Below are positions 1 to 10,552 of a stretch of 64,000 nt of DNA, one piece after another. Each line of letters begins with the position of its first letter. The stretch's first letter is position 1. Source of the stretch: Codonopsis lanceolata (taxonomy: Eukaryota > Streptophyta > Magnoliopsida > Asterales > Campanulaceae). The stretch is taken from NCBI GenBank assembly GCA_013146195.2, contig CM028382.1, forward strand, positions 113,201,237 through 113,265,236, written 5' to 3'. Below the pieces are notes generated by a model that saw nothing but the letters and a program-made list of their open reading frames with translations, was not told where the DNA came from and made no database searches. A program made the translations under genes and the position numbers.

Positions 1-458
1 GATCTAACCGCAGGGATAATTGGAGGAGAGATGGCCGAGGAGACTCCTGCAGGCGTGAAGACAATCGAGGAAGGAACAAATGGGATGATATGGAGTGGAC
101 TCCTTTAAACACTAGTCGCGAGCATATCATGAACGTCCTCCTCGACCAGGATAGAATCGAGCGACCACCCCGCTATTAAGGAGACACTGCACTCGAAATC
201 CCAACAAACATGCAAGATATCACAAGGACGCCGGCCACACAACCGAGGAATGCATCAACTTGAAGCGAGCAATTCGTGAAGTTAATAGACCGAGGGGAGC
301 TCAGGAGGTTCGAGCAGAGAAATAACCGAGGAGATCAAGGAGATCGGGAGGAGGAACAACGACGAAATCAACCATGACCCGCAAACTGCACAACCCAAGG
401 CCAAGGAACGTGATAGACACAATCGAGAGGCCACCCCGAGTGGTGCAGGCTCAAGAAT
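1..458 (+). pseudogene. Tat gag C-terminal remnant
   Basis: In shifting frames the segment reads like the end of a Tat-type Gag: a TPL..SREHIM stretch near 100-130, a region near 200-260 corresponding to the histidine/cysteine segment that precedes an E-C/S-x-LK motif, and an ELRRFE stretch near 296-315. At least two frame changes and a stop at 178 break it. Gag would form the particle that packages element RNA in the cytoplasm. The N-terminal part is outside the window. The assignment rests on position before the protease and on motif resemblance. Confidence 0.6.
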
Positions 459-1361
459 ATGATTTATAATGCGAAACACGTGGTGAACGCGATGCCCCAA
501 AAAGACGAAGAAGGGGGCATTACATTTATGCCGAGTGAGCTAGCCATTAGCGAAACGGCAAGGCAGCAGCCGCTGACTTTGAGGGTTGGAATCCACAATA
601 GCGACGTGAAAAGAGTCTTGATAGACACGGGGGCATCGAGGGACATTTTGTACTACAAATGCTTTGTCGGTCTGAAGTTGGGGGACGCCCATCTCAGGCC
701 AAGTTCAGTACAATTAGAAGGCTTCACCAGACACCAGGTCGCAGTAAAATGGTCGATCACCCTCAAGGTTGTATTAGGAGAAGAAACCACCACACCTCGA
801 ACGGAGGAAGTAGATTTTCTTGTGATCGATCTCCTCCCATCATGCAATCACAGGGTTCCCCGGCCCAAACAAAGTTTCGATGGTCTCCTCGGCCCATCAA
901 AGGGTGAAATACCCACAAGCCACGGGACAGAATAGTACTCAATGACCCATCCAAAGAAAGACTCTTGAATACATCTACACAAAAAAGAAAACAAGGAAAA
1001 GTGAATACAGCCCAACCTCGAACGGAGGTGGCGAGAGGATAGGCCGACAAAGAAGGCAAGAGAGGATGGAGGGAAATTGTCCCCGTCGCTAATGCACCCA
1101 ATGAAGCTCCCACAAAGATAGCAATTAGCGCGAAGCTGGAACGCCGCCAAAGGAAAACATGGAGGCAATGGCGCCAAAACCCCAGATAAAGTCAAAGAGA
1201 GCAATCAAGAAAATAGAGATGGTGGAAAGCTCGGATACTGGAGACCGGCTGGAAATAAAGCCAGATGAGGACTTGGAGGAAATAGTGATTAACCTTGACT
1301 TCCCAGAGCAGAAAGTTAAGGTCGGAAGAGAGATACCGTAAGAGGAGCGAGCAAAGAATCA
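459..1361 (+). pseudogene. Tat pol: aspartic protease domain and protease-RT linker (broken)
   Basis: An open stretch at 459-935 contains the retropepsin active-site motif LIDTGAS at about residues 54-60, followed by the expected VDFLVIDLL strand near residue 120. Retroviral-type aspartic proteases cut the Gag-Pol polyprotein. The catalytic Asp is intact, but the flap and C-terminal half are disturbed after about residue 125 and the frame stops at 936. The following 400 bases, which should link to RT, carry several stops and frame changes. The start at 459 is only the first ATG of the open frame; the native protein is a polyprotein entered from gag. Confidence 0.8.
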
Positions 1362-2205
1362 TTAAGCTCCCCGGGAGAGTCTGGATGTCTTCGCCTGGAG
1401 GGTCGAGGACATGGAAGGAATCAGCCAGGACGTGGCTGTGCATAAACTTAGCATCGATCCCGACGCCATTCCCATACAACAAAAGGCAAGAATTTTTTCT
1501 CCCCAGAAGCAAGAGGCGATCAAGGAAGAAGTATCCAGGCTGCTCAAAGCAAAAATAATAAAAGAGGTTCTGTATGCAACATGGATAGCTAATGTGGTCA
1601 TGGTGAAAAAGTCGAGCGGAAAATGGAGAATGTGCGTGGACTTCACCGACTTAAACAAGGCTTGCCCCAAAGACTGGTATCCCTTGCCGAGGATCGACCA
1701 GCTCGTAGACTCATTGGCCGGGCACAAAATCCTGAGTTTTGTCGATGCCTATTCTGGGTATCATCAAATAAGAATGTGGCTGGCTGATCAAATTCACACG
1801 GCGTTCCGAGCTGCAGGAGGACTGTACTGCTACACCATGATGCCCTTCGGGTTAAAGAATGCAGGGGCCACGTACCAAAGAATGGTGAATAAGGTGTTCG
1901 GCGATCAACTGGGAAGGAACGTAGAAGCGTACATCGACGATATGGTGATCAAGACAAAGCAGGCCGACCACGTCGAGGACCTAAGAGAAACCTTTGCAAA
2001 CCTGAGGAAGCACAAAATGAAGTTAAACCCGGCAAAGTGCGCTTTCGGGGTAGTCGCTGGAAAATTCCTCGGCTACATGGTCAATGAGAGGGGAATTGAG
2101 GCCAACCCCGAGAAGATAAAGGCCCTAACGACTATGGACCCTCCCGAGTGTATCAAGCATGTTCAGAAACTTAATGGTCGGATCACCGCTCTCAGTCGCT
2201 TTCAT
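1362..2205 (+). pseudogene. Tat pol: reverse transcriptase domain
   Basis: This frame is open through the RT fingers and palm. It shows the N-terminal DVFAWRVEDM-like entry near 1384, then KWRMCVDFTDLNKACPKDWY, YPLPRID, LSFVDAYSGYHQI, FGLKNAGATYQRM and the catalytic YIDDM box (codons near 1930-1945). RT copies element RNA into cDNA. The catalytic aspartates are present and the domain is close to normal length. A one-base insertion near 2202 moves the reading frame, so RNase H and integrase are read in the next frame from 2159 on. This frameshift alone would stop polyprotein synthesis. Confidence 0.93.
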
Positions 2206-2750
2206 AGCCAAGTCGGCAGAGAGAAGCCTACCATTCTTCAAGACACTGAAAGGGGGAAAGAAGTTTCTATGGTCGGACGATTGTGTGAAGGCCTTCAATG
2301 AGCTCAAAGAATATCTTGGCAGGCCGCCTCTACTCAGCATCCCCATCCCCGAGGAAAAATTGTACGTATACTTGGCTGCATCAGACTCGGCAGTCGCGGC
2401 AGTGTTAATCAGGGAAGAAGATAAGTTGCAAAAGCCGGTTTACTATGTGTCTCATGCCCTAACCGAGGTCGAGGAGAGGTATTTAGAGATCGAGAAATTG
2501 GTGCTCGCTCTAGTAACTGCTGCTCGAAAACTGAGAGCATATTTCCAAGCTCACCCGATAACGGTCTACACAGACTTCCCGATGAGACAGATCCTGCATA
2601 AGCCAGACATGGCAGGAAGAATGCTAAAATGGTCGGTTGAGCTATCAGGGTACGGGATTGAATATGAGCCGAGGAGAACTATTCAGGCACAGGTTTTGGC
2701 AGACTTCATCGCCGAAACTTCATTTACAAAAGGAGCAGCTAAGGATAATA
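2206..2750 (+). pseudogene. Tat pol: gypsy-type RNase H domain
   Basis: After the shift the frame continues with LPFFKTLKGGKKFLW, the connection segment that follows RT in Ty3/gypsy elements. The RNase H features come next: YLAASDSAVAAVL with the first acidic residue, RYLEIEKLVLAL with the conserved Glu, and TVYTDFPM with the second Asp. It ends at QVLADFIAE, the usual close of this domain in Tat elements. The domain would degrade RNA in the RNA-DNA hybrid. In Tat elements it is thought to be partly redundant with the second RNase H that follows. Confidence 0.88.
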
Positions 2751-3260
2751 CAGAGGAAAACCGGGGAAAACCAATTGCGACTGAGAGAAAGCCCGAAGAT
2801 AAACAAGCAAGGCCGAGACCACCCGACCATTGGACCCTGTTTGTGGACGGATCCTCGGGAGCCACTAAAAGTGGGGCAGGAATCTCGGTGATTACCCCAG
2901 GAGGGGAGGAGTTAGGCTTGGCCCTTGAATTCGGTTTCAAGGCTTCGAATAACCAGGCTGAGTATGAGGCATTGGTGGCAGGTGTCGAGTTGGCAAGGAA
3001 ACTGGGGGCCGAGAACATTGTAATACGCAGTGATTCCCAGCTAGTGGTCAAGCAAGTTCTGGGCGAATACGGGGCAAACCACCCGGTCTTGGCCAAATAT
3101 CAACAGTTAGTCCAGACGCAACTCAAGGAGTTTAAATATTGGGAATTAGAGCAGATTGCGAGGGAAAGTAATGCACGAGCAGATTACCTGTCGAAGGTCG
3201 CTACTTCTGAAAGCGAAGACATTCCCGTCGAGGTCGAACTGATGTTTCTCGAGAATCCAG
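2751..3260 (+). pseudogene. Tat pol: second, archaeal-type RNase H (aRNH)
   Basis: A complete second RNase H follows a hydrophilic linker. It starts at WTLFVDGSSGATKSGAG near 2830 and carries all four catalytic acids in order: D in FVDGS, E in NQAEYEAL, D in RSDSQLV and D in RADYLSK (near 3180). The presence of two RNase H domains places this element in the Tat lineage rather than among the chromoviruses. This domain shows no visible lesion and shares its frame with integrase. Confidence 0.92.
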
Positions 3261-4474
3261 CCATTAATGAGGAGAAAGTGATGGTGATTGAAGAGGCCCC
3301 AGGGTGCTGGATCGACGAAATCAAGGACTACATTGAGAAAGGCACTCTACCCGAGGATAAGGATAAAGCGCATATGATAAGAAACCGAGCATGCCGGTAC
3401 TCGGTCATTGGGGGAATGCTGTACAAACGATCTAATACGAAGCCCCTGCTTCGCTGTGTAAGACCGGAAACGGTGCAAGGCCTCCTGGCCGAGGTTCATG
3501 AAGGGGAATGTGGAGGACACCCGGGAGCAAGGACTTTGGCAGATAAGATAAATTTTCACGGATACTACTGGCCGAGCATGAGAAGGGATGCAGCAGAATA
3601 CGTGAAGAAATGCGACAAGTGCCAAAGATTCGCAGATATTCCTAGACTCCCATCCATACCTCAGACACCGGTGATCGCAGCATGGCCGTTCGATATGTGG
3701 GGGATAGACCTCATCGGTCCCTTCCCCAAAGCCAAGCACGGATGCGAGTTCATCATAGTAGCCGTTGACTACTTTACTAAATGGGTAGAGGCCAAGCCCC
3801 TGGCCAGCATCACCGAGGACCAGGCGGTGAAATTTGCCTTCTCCGACCATGGTACCCAAAAAATTCGGGTAAATGTCAAACACAAGATGTCCTCAGTGGC
3901 TCACCCCCAGGGCAATGGCCAGGCCGAAGCAGGAAACAAGAAAATTTTACACGCCCTCAAAAGGAATTTGGATGAGAAAAAGGGGAATTGGCTCGAGCAG
4001 CTGCCAATCGTCTTATGGGGTATCAGGACCACCGTCCACGGCTCTACGGGCGAAACTCCTTTTGCACTTACCTATGGATCGGAAGCCATGGCTCCAGTCG
4101 AACTAGCACTCCCTACGGCACGAGTCACCTTCTTCGACCAAAGTCAAAACGAGCTGTCAAGATTGTTGGACCTCGACAACATTGAGGAGAAACGAATTGA
4201 GGCAAGACTAAGGATGATTAACTACAAGAAGCTCACAAAGAGGAACCATGACAAGAAGGTGAGGCCGAGGAGCTTTTCGGTGGGAGATTGGGTCCTGAGG
4301 AAGATCGAAGCAACAGGCAAAAAGCTCGGCAGAAACAAGCTCTCTCCAAATTGGGAAGGACCACTTAGGGTGACCAGCGTTGTTCGAGAAGGGACGTACC
4401 GGCTAGCAGAACCAGACGGAACACCACTAAAAAACCCATGGCACGCCGACCACCTAAAGAAATACTATCAATGA
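3261..4474 (+). pseudogene. Tat pol: integrase with shortened catalytic core
   Basis: Integrase shows the zinc-binding HHCC module (HEGECGGHPG then CDKCQ, 3500-3630), the DDE core, and a C-terminal GDWVLRKI...LSPNWEGPL module ending at DHLKKYYQ. Integrase inserts cDNA into nuclear DNA. The acids are visible: Asp codon at 3707, Asp at 3845 and Glu at 3926. The first pair is 46 residues apart and the second 27, compared with the usual D-x35-E spacing. Short in-frame deletions have therefore removed parts of the core although the frame stays open to the stop at 4472. The enzyme is unlikely to work. Confidence 0.93.
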
Positions 4475-4587
4475 TGTAACTCATGACAGTTGAATTGAGG
4501 AATGGAAAAATTCTATTATATTTTGTGTTACCAAGAAAAGACCTTTCCTCGGTACGCGAGGAAGGCCTCACTTTTCAAAAACAAAAG

Positions 4588-4945
4588 ACCTATCCTCGGT
4601 ATACGAGGATAGGCCCAGAAAAGACCTATCCTCGGTATACGAGGATAGGCCCAGAAAAGACCTATCCTCGGTATACGAGGATAGGCCCAGAAAAGACCTA
4701 TCCTCGGTATACGAGGATAGGCCCAAAAGACCTATCCTCGGTATACGAGGATAGGCCCAGAAAGACCTATCCTCGGTATACGAGGATAGGCCCAAGAAAG
4801 ACCTATCCTCGGTATACGAGGATAGGCCCAAAAAAGACCTATCCTCGGTATACGAGGATAGGCCCAGAAAAGACCTATCCTCGGTATACGAGGATAGGCC
4901 CAGAAAAGACCTATCCTCGGTATGCGAGGGAAGGCCCCTTCGAAA
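4588..4945. repeat. Ten-copy palindromic tandem array between pol and the antisense gene
   Basis: A 33-36-bp unit is repeated about ten times, with a further diverged copy near 4539-4570. Each unit holds an inverted repeat with arms CCTATCCTCG and CGAGGATAGG around a 5-base GTATA loop, so each could form a hairpin in DNA or in RNA from either strand. Unit length varies only in the A-rich spacer (AAGA to AAAAA). The array lies just past the pol stop and before the end of the oppositely transcribed gene. It is open in several frames only because the repeat has no stop codons. Confidence 0.97.
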
Positions 4946-5140
4946 CCACAAACAAACTCGAAAAACTTATAGACATTCTCATAAACAACAAGGATCACAA
5001 AAAGCAAAGCAACCGAAAGGCAGGCTCATCATCGATAATCAGTAAATAAGAGACAAAGTTATACAAAGCTATCAAAGAGATAATTGTTTGGTACATCGGC
5101 ACGAAGGCCTAAAAACACTCGTCACAGCGAGGCAATGAAT

Positions 5141-8100
5141 TCAGAGGGGAGCTGGGGGATCGGGTCCTAGAAGGGGAGCTCGGTGTTCGGCCGCTTCGAC
5201 ATCATCGGCAAGCCGCTCCCTGTTAGATTGCTCACCCAGGAAAGTCTGCATGGTCAGCTCGGGGTCAAAAGGAACATCCTCATTTCTCTTGATGGCCTCG
5301 ATCACAGACAACACGTTCACATCTGAAGGCACGGGGGGTACCCACTCATTCAGGCCAGCCTCCTGGTCCTCGTCGCGCACGAGCTGAAGCTCTTCACCCT
5401 GATAAGGGACCAAGGCATGTCCTTGACGAACAAATGAGCCTGAGAAAGGCTCAAGCCCCCAATCAACCAACTCCCCCATTGGTACGCCGTAAGCTGCCGC
5501 ACATCGGAGGATATGGCGAGACCCCTTAGTGTAGTACGGCACCAACTCATCAAGAAAGCTCTCGCCATCCCTAAAGTCTTGTACAGCGGCCACCCGAGCT
5601 GCCTCCAGTTGGGCGTCGAACCCCATTACTTGTGCTAGGGCAGCATCCCTTTCCTTCATCGCGACCTCCCTCTCCCCAACAGCCGAAGAAAGTTTTTGGC
5701 TGGTCCCCTCAGCCTCCTTCAAGAGCTCGTCAACTCGATCAGACAACTTGTTTCGCTGACCCTTCACTTCCTCCACAAGCTTCATCGCCTCGCTCAATTT
5801 TGCCGCCTTTTGCTTATTGTCGCCCTCTAGGGACGCAACCTTAGCCTTCAAAACATTCATCTCATCCTCATGAGAGCGGGCTTCTCGGCGCAGTTTCTTT
5901 TCACCATTCACCGACCGACCAAGACGGGTCGACAACGATTTCACCACGGCACAAGCCTACGATCATGAAAATCAAATGAGTATTAAACAAAAACGAGAAT
6001 GAAATAAATCCAGAACAAAAGAAAGGAAAAGGGGGCTTACCTCGCCAGTTATCAAACCAAAACGACCAAGCAGCTGGGCCGAGCTGAGCGAATTCATTAC
6101 TCCGACCAAATCTTTGGGCGCAGCTCGGGACACCACTCCCTGGCCGAGCGTAGTAGTGATGTCATCGCGGGCAGTAAAATCAAGATTACCCAAAGGGGGA
6201 ACGTCGGCAATAATTCTGCCTTGGCCACATCTTGGTCGGCAGGCAACTCAAAATCATCAGCTAGCCAGGGAATCCCGACCTCCTCACAAACCGGGGATCC
6301 CTCCTCCTCGGCCACAGATTTCCCCTTACTGGCGGGAGACAGCCGACCAACGTGCTCCACTTCTTCATCTTCCTCATCAACAAGAGCCATTGCTTTCCTC
6401 TTTCTCGCAATCGACTTAGCTCTTTGAAGGGAGGGATTAACAACTAGGTCAATAACAACGACCGGGGCCTTGGGAGGCACGACCACAAGAGGGGGGGATG
6501 AGGATATAGTGATGGGAGCAGCCCTCTTTGAACCTGCTCCTCGCGAAGAGGCGGGTACAGCCTTCACAACTTTCGGAATAGGAGCAGCCACCCCCTCAGT
6601 CAAAGGAACGGTAGGTAGGGCATAGCTAGTCCTCATGTCCGAGGCAGCCGTCTCCAACACAGCCCGACGACTCACGGCCGACTCCTTACGGCTCCTCGTC
6701 AAGCCCATCCGAGCATCAAGACCTTTCATCGCTGAAAAACAGAAAATTCAAAGTTAGAACAAATAACGGAAAGAAGAATGAGTGAATGAAGGAATAATAA
6801 AGGAAAGGGTATTCACGGTGATTTGGGCAGGGCTGCTCAGCTCTCAGGTTCCTACAAGACAAACAATCCTTTTTGAAGACCAGGTCCTTGTGCACCAACC
6901 AGCCCGGGTAAGTGTCAATCAGGGGCATAGTGCACCGAGGCCTAATATCCTTCATGGCTTTGATCGACATCCCGACCAAACTAAGCAACTCTTCGGCGTT
7001 GGAAACCAAGCTCCAACTGAATACAAGCGGGTCCTCACCCCGTATGCCCAAATAACCCTCCAACGCCTGCTTGGCATTCTCCTCGTACTCGGTCAATGGA
7101 GGGGCAGGGGGCAATGATTTCACTAACTCAACAGTATCGCGAGGAACGGGAAAGTTCCACCCTCGCCGGCTCTCTATAATAAGGACCTTCTCGGCCCAAT
7201 GCCCTGTTTTGCTTGGGGGTCGAGCAAACAAGTTGACCCCGTTGTTGTGATGCTTACATTGAAGACGGCCCAGAGACATGGTCACGGCAAAATAATTTTT
7301 GAAAAGAGGAAGAGTGGGTTCAAAACCGAGCACTCGCAAGCAAGCAGTAAAACTGATCAAAGACCTTACCAAGTTGAGAGATAGGTCCAAGGGGTGAGCA
7401 CCGGCTTCATCGAGAAGCTCGCAGACGAAGGGATCAAGGGGCAATCTAAGCCCTGCCTCAAAAAAGGATATGTAAAATCCTACCCCGCTTCGAAGGAGCC
7501 TTAACTCAGGCAAAGACAAACTCAGCTCGGGAGCATACCCCCAGAAATCATCCGAGCTATGGTTGAACTGAACGGCCCAATTCTCCACGTCCTCGGGGGC
7601 AACATGGTTACGCCATCCTCTCAACCACCTGCCACCAGCTTTACCACCTACCTCAGTAGCATCTTCACTAACCTTAGATCTCCCAGCTCGGGATTTCTTG
7701 CTTGTTTTACTAGCCCGATCTTCTTCCTCGGGCGCCGAAGAGGTACCAGCCACACCTTTTTTCCTCTTCTTGCTCGCAAGCTCCATATTCTTCTCCATCA
7801 CTCTTTGAGCCTCGAGCTCGCTGTAAAAGATTTGATAGAGGTCAAAATATGTCTGCTCCCTCGTCTCACAAAGGTACATATGAGTCCCAAGAGGTCGGTC
7901 CTCGACTTTCCAGGACTCGTCCTCGCGAGAGGGAAGCCTGTCTAGTTTATAACCAGCGGCCAATAACAGCCTCTCCGCTTCACTGGGAAGGACGGCTTCC
8001 CAGTTCCCATCGATTTGTTTGTATACCCGAGAAAGGGTGGGGGACCGAGCATAAATCACCCCAGGGTTAGCTCTTTTGGTCCGCATGACTGAAGAAAGGG

Positions 8101-8218
8101 CCGAAGGTGAAGGTATCCTCGGGGAAGATGATGAAGAGGATGAAGAACAAGTCTTGTACGCTTTGTTTGAGGAGGAATGGTCTGGGGTGTGACGCGAGGA
8201 CTCCGACCCGGAACTCAT
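5141..8218 (-). pseudogene. Antisense three-exon gene of element A ('putative gypsy-type transposon' family)
   Basis: On the minus strand I read exon 1 at 8218-6817, an 85-bp intron (GTGAATACC...TTTTTCAG), exon 2 at 6731-6041, an 84-bp intron (GTAAGCCCC...ATCGTAG) and exon 3 at 5956-5141. The phases match at both junctions. The start is the ATG at 8218 (MSSGSESS). Exon 1 has a Ser-rich head, a basic Lys/Ser linker and a conserved core with GLRLPLDPF and LGFEPTL, which resembles the plant family annotated as putative gypsy-type transposon protein (PF04195 from memory). It ends with a CLSCRNLRAEQPCP motif. Exon 3 begins with about 110 residues of charged heptads, a likely coiled coil. A one-base indel near 6205-6215 breaks exon 2. 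The function is unknown; such genes are described inside Tat elements. Confidence 0.8.
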
Positions 8219-9015
8219 AAAATATCTTGGCAAGAAAAAACTAAATATGAAAGTCGAGCGAATAGGGGAGATACCTTAAGTGTATGAAGACGACGCAGGC
8301 GAGAATGGGGAAGAAAAGAGCAGAAACCTGAAAGGAAAAAACCCTCCGGCGTTAGTATGAAACACAAGCGACCGGTAACCGTTCGCCGGAGAAAGTACAG
8401 CGGTATAAAACTCACCGCTACACTGCAGAAAGGGGTCGTGAGCCAAAGAAAAGTGAGCGGAAGGAGAAAACGGACCTAAAAGACCGCTTTTGAAAGAGGA
8501 ACGGCGACCGGAAAGGGGTCAAACGGTGGAAGGCCGGCAGGAAGAAATATCGCCTGAAAATCGCGTGAGCGGGAAAAAACCAGAAAGATAAGTGGAAGTG
8601 TGAAGAAGAAGCCAGGGTTTTTCTTTTATACGATCCACGGACGCATGGGTCGACCCGATAACCGGCACGCGGACCCTATTCCACCAATGGACGCTCGACA
8701 CATGGCCACAGTAACCGAAACGACGTCGCCAAGATTAAGAAATAACGGCGCCGTCACTTCAAAAATTAAATGAAAGACGGCTTTACGACGCTTCGGGAAA
8801 CACGCCATTAATGAGACGTGACCCCAAGCGACGCCAATGACCCGACCACTAAAGTAACCTCGCCCCGAGGAACCAAGTGAAACCCGTCCTCGGCTCGTTC
8901 CTAAAATTAAAAACAAGGAAATCATGATCGCCACAAGAGACTCCGGCCGAGGACGAGTTGAGTTATACTTTCCGAGTTTGGGATGAATCCTTGCACTCGG
9001 AAAGTCGGGGGCAAC
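8219..9015 (-). promoter_or_regulatory. Promoter and 5' leader of the antisense gene of element A
   Basis: Reading the minus strand, a canonical TATAAAAG lies at 8630-8623. It is followed by a pyrimidine-rich leader (CTTCTTCTTCACACTTCC) of the type common around plant transcription starts, then about 350 bases to the ATG at 8218. The leader has a possible intron: a GTATCTCC donor near 8275 and an acceptor shortly before the ATG. Element C has a TATA box and a leader intron in the same relative place. The remaining part up to 9015 is the spacer before the 3' LTR, with no reading frame of note. Confidence 0.65.
8999..9015 (+). promoter_or_regulatory. Polypurine tract of element A
   Basis: A G/A-rich run (GGAAAGTCGGGGGCAAC) lies directly before the TG that opens the LTR. 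This is the usual place for the plus-strand primer. Tat elements often have a GGGGGCAA-type tract here. Confidence 0.7.
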
Positions 9016-9780
9016 TGAAGGGACTCAACCCCTCGCCTCCCACGCGGCCGACACGTGGCTGTTGGAACAACGACATCTGGCAACTGCACCGACGTGGCAC
9101 AGCTCAGCGACCCTCCTCGACACGAGCACCACCAGCCGACTGCACCCTGCCGGCGTAATTATCCTGACTAGCCAAATATCACCAGACAGACCTTACATGA
9201 TCGGTCCTCGGCTCTAGCCGACCACCAGGAGAAAACAGGGACTTAAGTCCAACCGACCTAAGCGAAGAAACGTCAGCATAGTACAAAGTACGCCAGGTGG
9301 CCCCATCCGATTGGAGAGACACCAACGTGCTCTGCGCCCGCCGCTCCACTTGCGGTTGACCTGCCTGATACTCTGACAAACCTGAAAAAGAGAGAACCAA
9401 TAGGAGCCAGCCACCTCGGCCGACCAACAGATCCTGTCTCCAACGTGCCGTCCTTGCTTGTCTGGCAAGCCAAACCTGGAGAGGAGTATAAAAGGGGAAG
9501 TAGCCAACTTCACAAGGTATGACACTGTTCACGCTTAGCATACTCTCTACTTTGAGCTTACAACTGAACACAGATTATTCAGGGTGATCACAGGGTACGC
9601 CTGTACACTCCATTGTTATCCCCGCACTGACTCTCACGCCGGAGGGCTTTAGCTGGGATAACCTCTCAGCTCCCTGACCGGTGTTTTCTCTTATTTGACA
9701 GGGCTCACGCACGGGAACAAGGAAGATAACAGGGAAACTAACAAGAACATCAGCCAGATATCCACCTTGCCATTCCCACA
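9016..9780 (+). repeat. 3' LTR of element A
   Basis: The LTR begins TGAAGGGACTC after the polypurine tract and probably ends CATTCCCACA at 9780, giving 765 bp with TG and CA ends. A TATA box (TATAAAAG) at 9487-9494 would drive element transcription. The region downstream includes the CTGACTCTCACGCCGGAGGG-type stretch that I associate with U5 of Tat LTRs. The 5' LTR is outside the window, so the right boundary is inferred rather than proved. An earlier TTCA near 9580 is an alternative end. Confidence 0.75.
9487..9494 (+). promoter_or_regulatory. TATA box in the 3' LTR of element A
   Basis: TATAAAAG in a GC-rich context, in the position expected for the U3/R border of the LTR. Confidence 0.7.
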
Positions 9781-10192
9781 TAGACAGTCTTCACCTGGAC
9801 CAACTCCATGTATATTCCACGTATAGTCACCCACATTCTGGCGTGATCACCTACTTTGTGTAGTTATCGTATACGACCGTCTTGCGGATCTTAATTCGTA
9901 AGATGGAATTCCACTTAATCACAGTTTAACCCACCAATATAATACTGTAGATCAGGTGAAGAAGACCTGTTTTACAAAAAATATATGTAAAACCATTTTA
10001 CACAAGTTTTTGCCACCTACTTTTATTCTATGCTAACGTGATCCTTGTCTAAATAACTTAAGAATTGGTGTTGTACTTGTAGATTTTATCAAAGTGTAGG
10101 TCTTCTATAAGACTATTTCATGGATCCTAGCTAATTCGTAAGACGAAGTCTCGCTCTCACAACTCAGTTCATTAATATAAAATAAATCCGGT

Positions 10193-10194
<2 letters not shown>

Positions 10195-10256
<62 letters not shown>
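10195..10256. repeat. (AT)n microsatellite, about 62 bp
   Basis: Uninterrupted AT dinucleotides. Tyr-Ile repeat peptides read here are artefacts. Confidence 0.99.
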
Positions 10257-10258
<2 letters not shown>

Positions 10259-10456
10259 TACCGAAAATACGTTTAAAACAATATTTTCTAAGTTTCCGCC
10301 GTTATCAATCCTAAGAAAATAATTGAAAAAATTCATATGTTCGATAAGAGCAATCAGAAGTTTAAAGGCTTTAGTGTCAAAAGTCCAAACATATGTGTAG
10401 TGTTTTTCTCCAACCACTTGGACACATGCATGCATGCACACAAGGAATACAAGCCA

Positions 10457-10459
<3 letters not shown>

Positions 10460-10547
<88 letters not shown>
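10460..10547. repeat. (AT)n microsatellite, about 88 bp
   Basis: Uninterrupted AT dinucleotides, the longest perfect microsatellite in the window. Confidence 0.99.
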
Positions 10548-10550
<3 letters not shown>

Positions 10551-10552
10551 AG

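Larger units (their letters stand above)
1..9780 (+). mobile_element. Element A: Tat/Retand-type Ty3/gypsy LTR retrotransposon, 5' end outside window
   Basis: The domain order is gag tail, protease, RT, RNase H, a second RNase H of archaeal type, then integrase, followed by a long 3' region carrying an oppositely oriented gene and a 3' LTR. A second RNase H and antisense reading frames between pol and the 3' LTR are known hallmarks of the plant Tat lineage. The 5' LTR and most of gag lie before position 1, so the target duplication cannot be checked. Frameshifts in gag, the pol region and the antisense gene make this copy defective. Confidence 0.9.
9781..10552. other. Non-coding flank with MITE-like fragments and two long AT microsatellites
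   Basis: No gene is seen. Two stretches (about 9865-10010 and 10110-10195) resemble each other and the MITE at 25716-25841: all share an AATTCGTAAGA-type block, a CAGTTcATTAATAta block and GTAAAACC near one end. They look like diverged copies of one MITE family. Pure AT dinucleotide runs occupy 10195-10256 and 10460-10547. Confidence 0.55.

Noticed and set aside
459..1204. Overlapping minus-strand frames opposite the Tat protease
   Set aside because: Shadow frames of the coding strand; no promoter or recognisable domain.
2159..4474. Calling the 771-codon frame an intact functional gene
   Set aside because: It lacks gag, protease and RT in frame, and the integrase core has deletions.
4588..4945. 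CRISPR-like look of the repeat array
   Set aside because: Plant context, spacers are only a few A/G-rich bases rather than unique 25-40-mers, and no cas genes are present.
4483..5049. 188-codon + strand frame and minus-strand frames with YTRIGPEKTYPR-like repeats
   Set aside because: They arise because the palindromic repeat lacks stops in several frames; no start context or homology supports a protein.
6114..7945. + strand frames between 6114 and 7945
   Set aside because: They are complements of the antisense gene exons, which have better motif and splice evidence.
9579..9580. TTCA near 9580 as the end of the element A LTR
   Set aside because: It would leave the U5-like CACGCCGGAGGG region outside the LTR; kept as a minor alternative.
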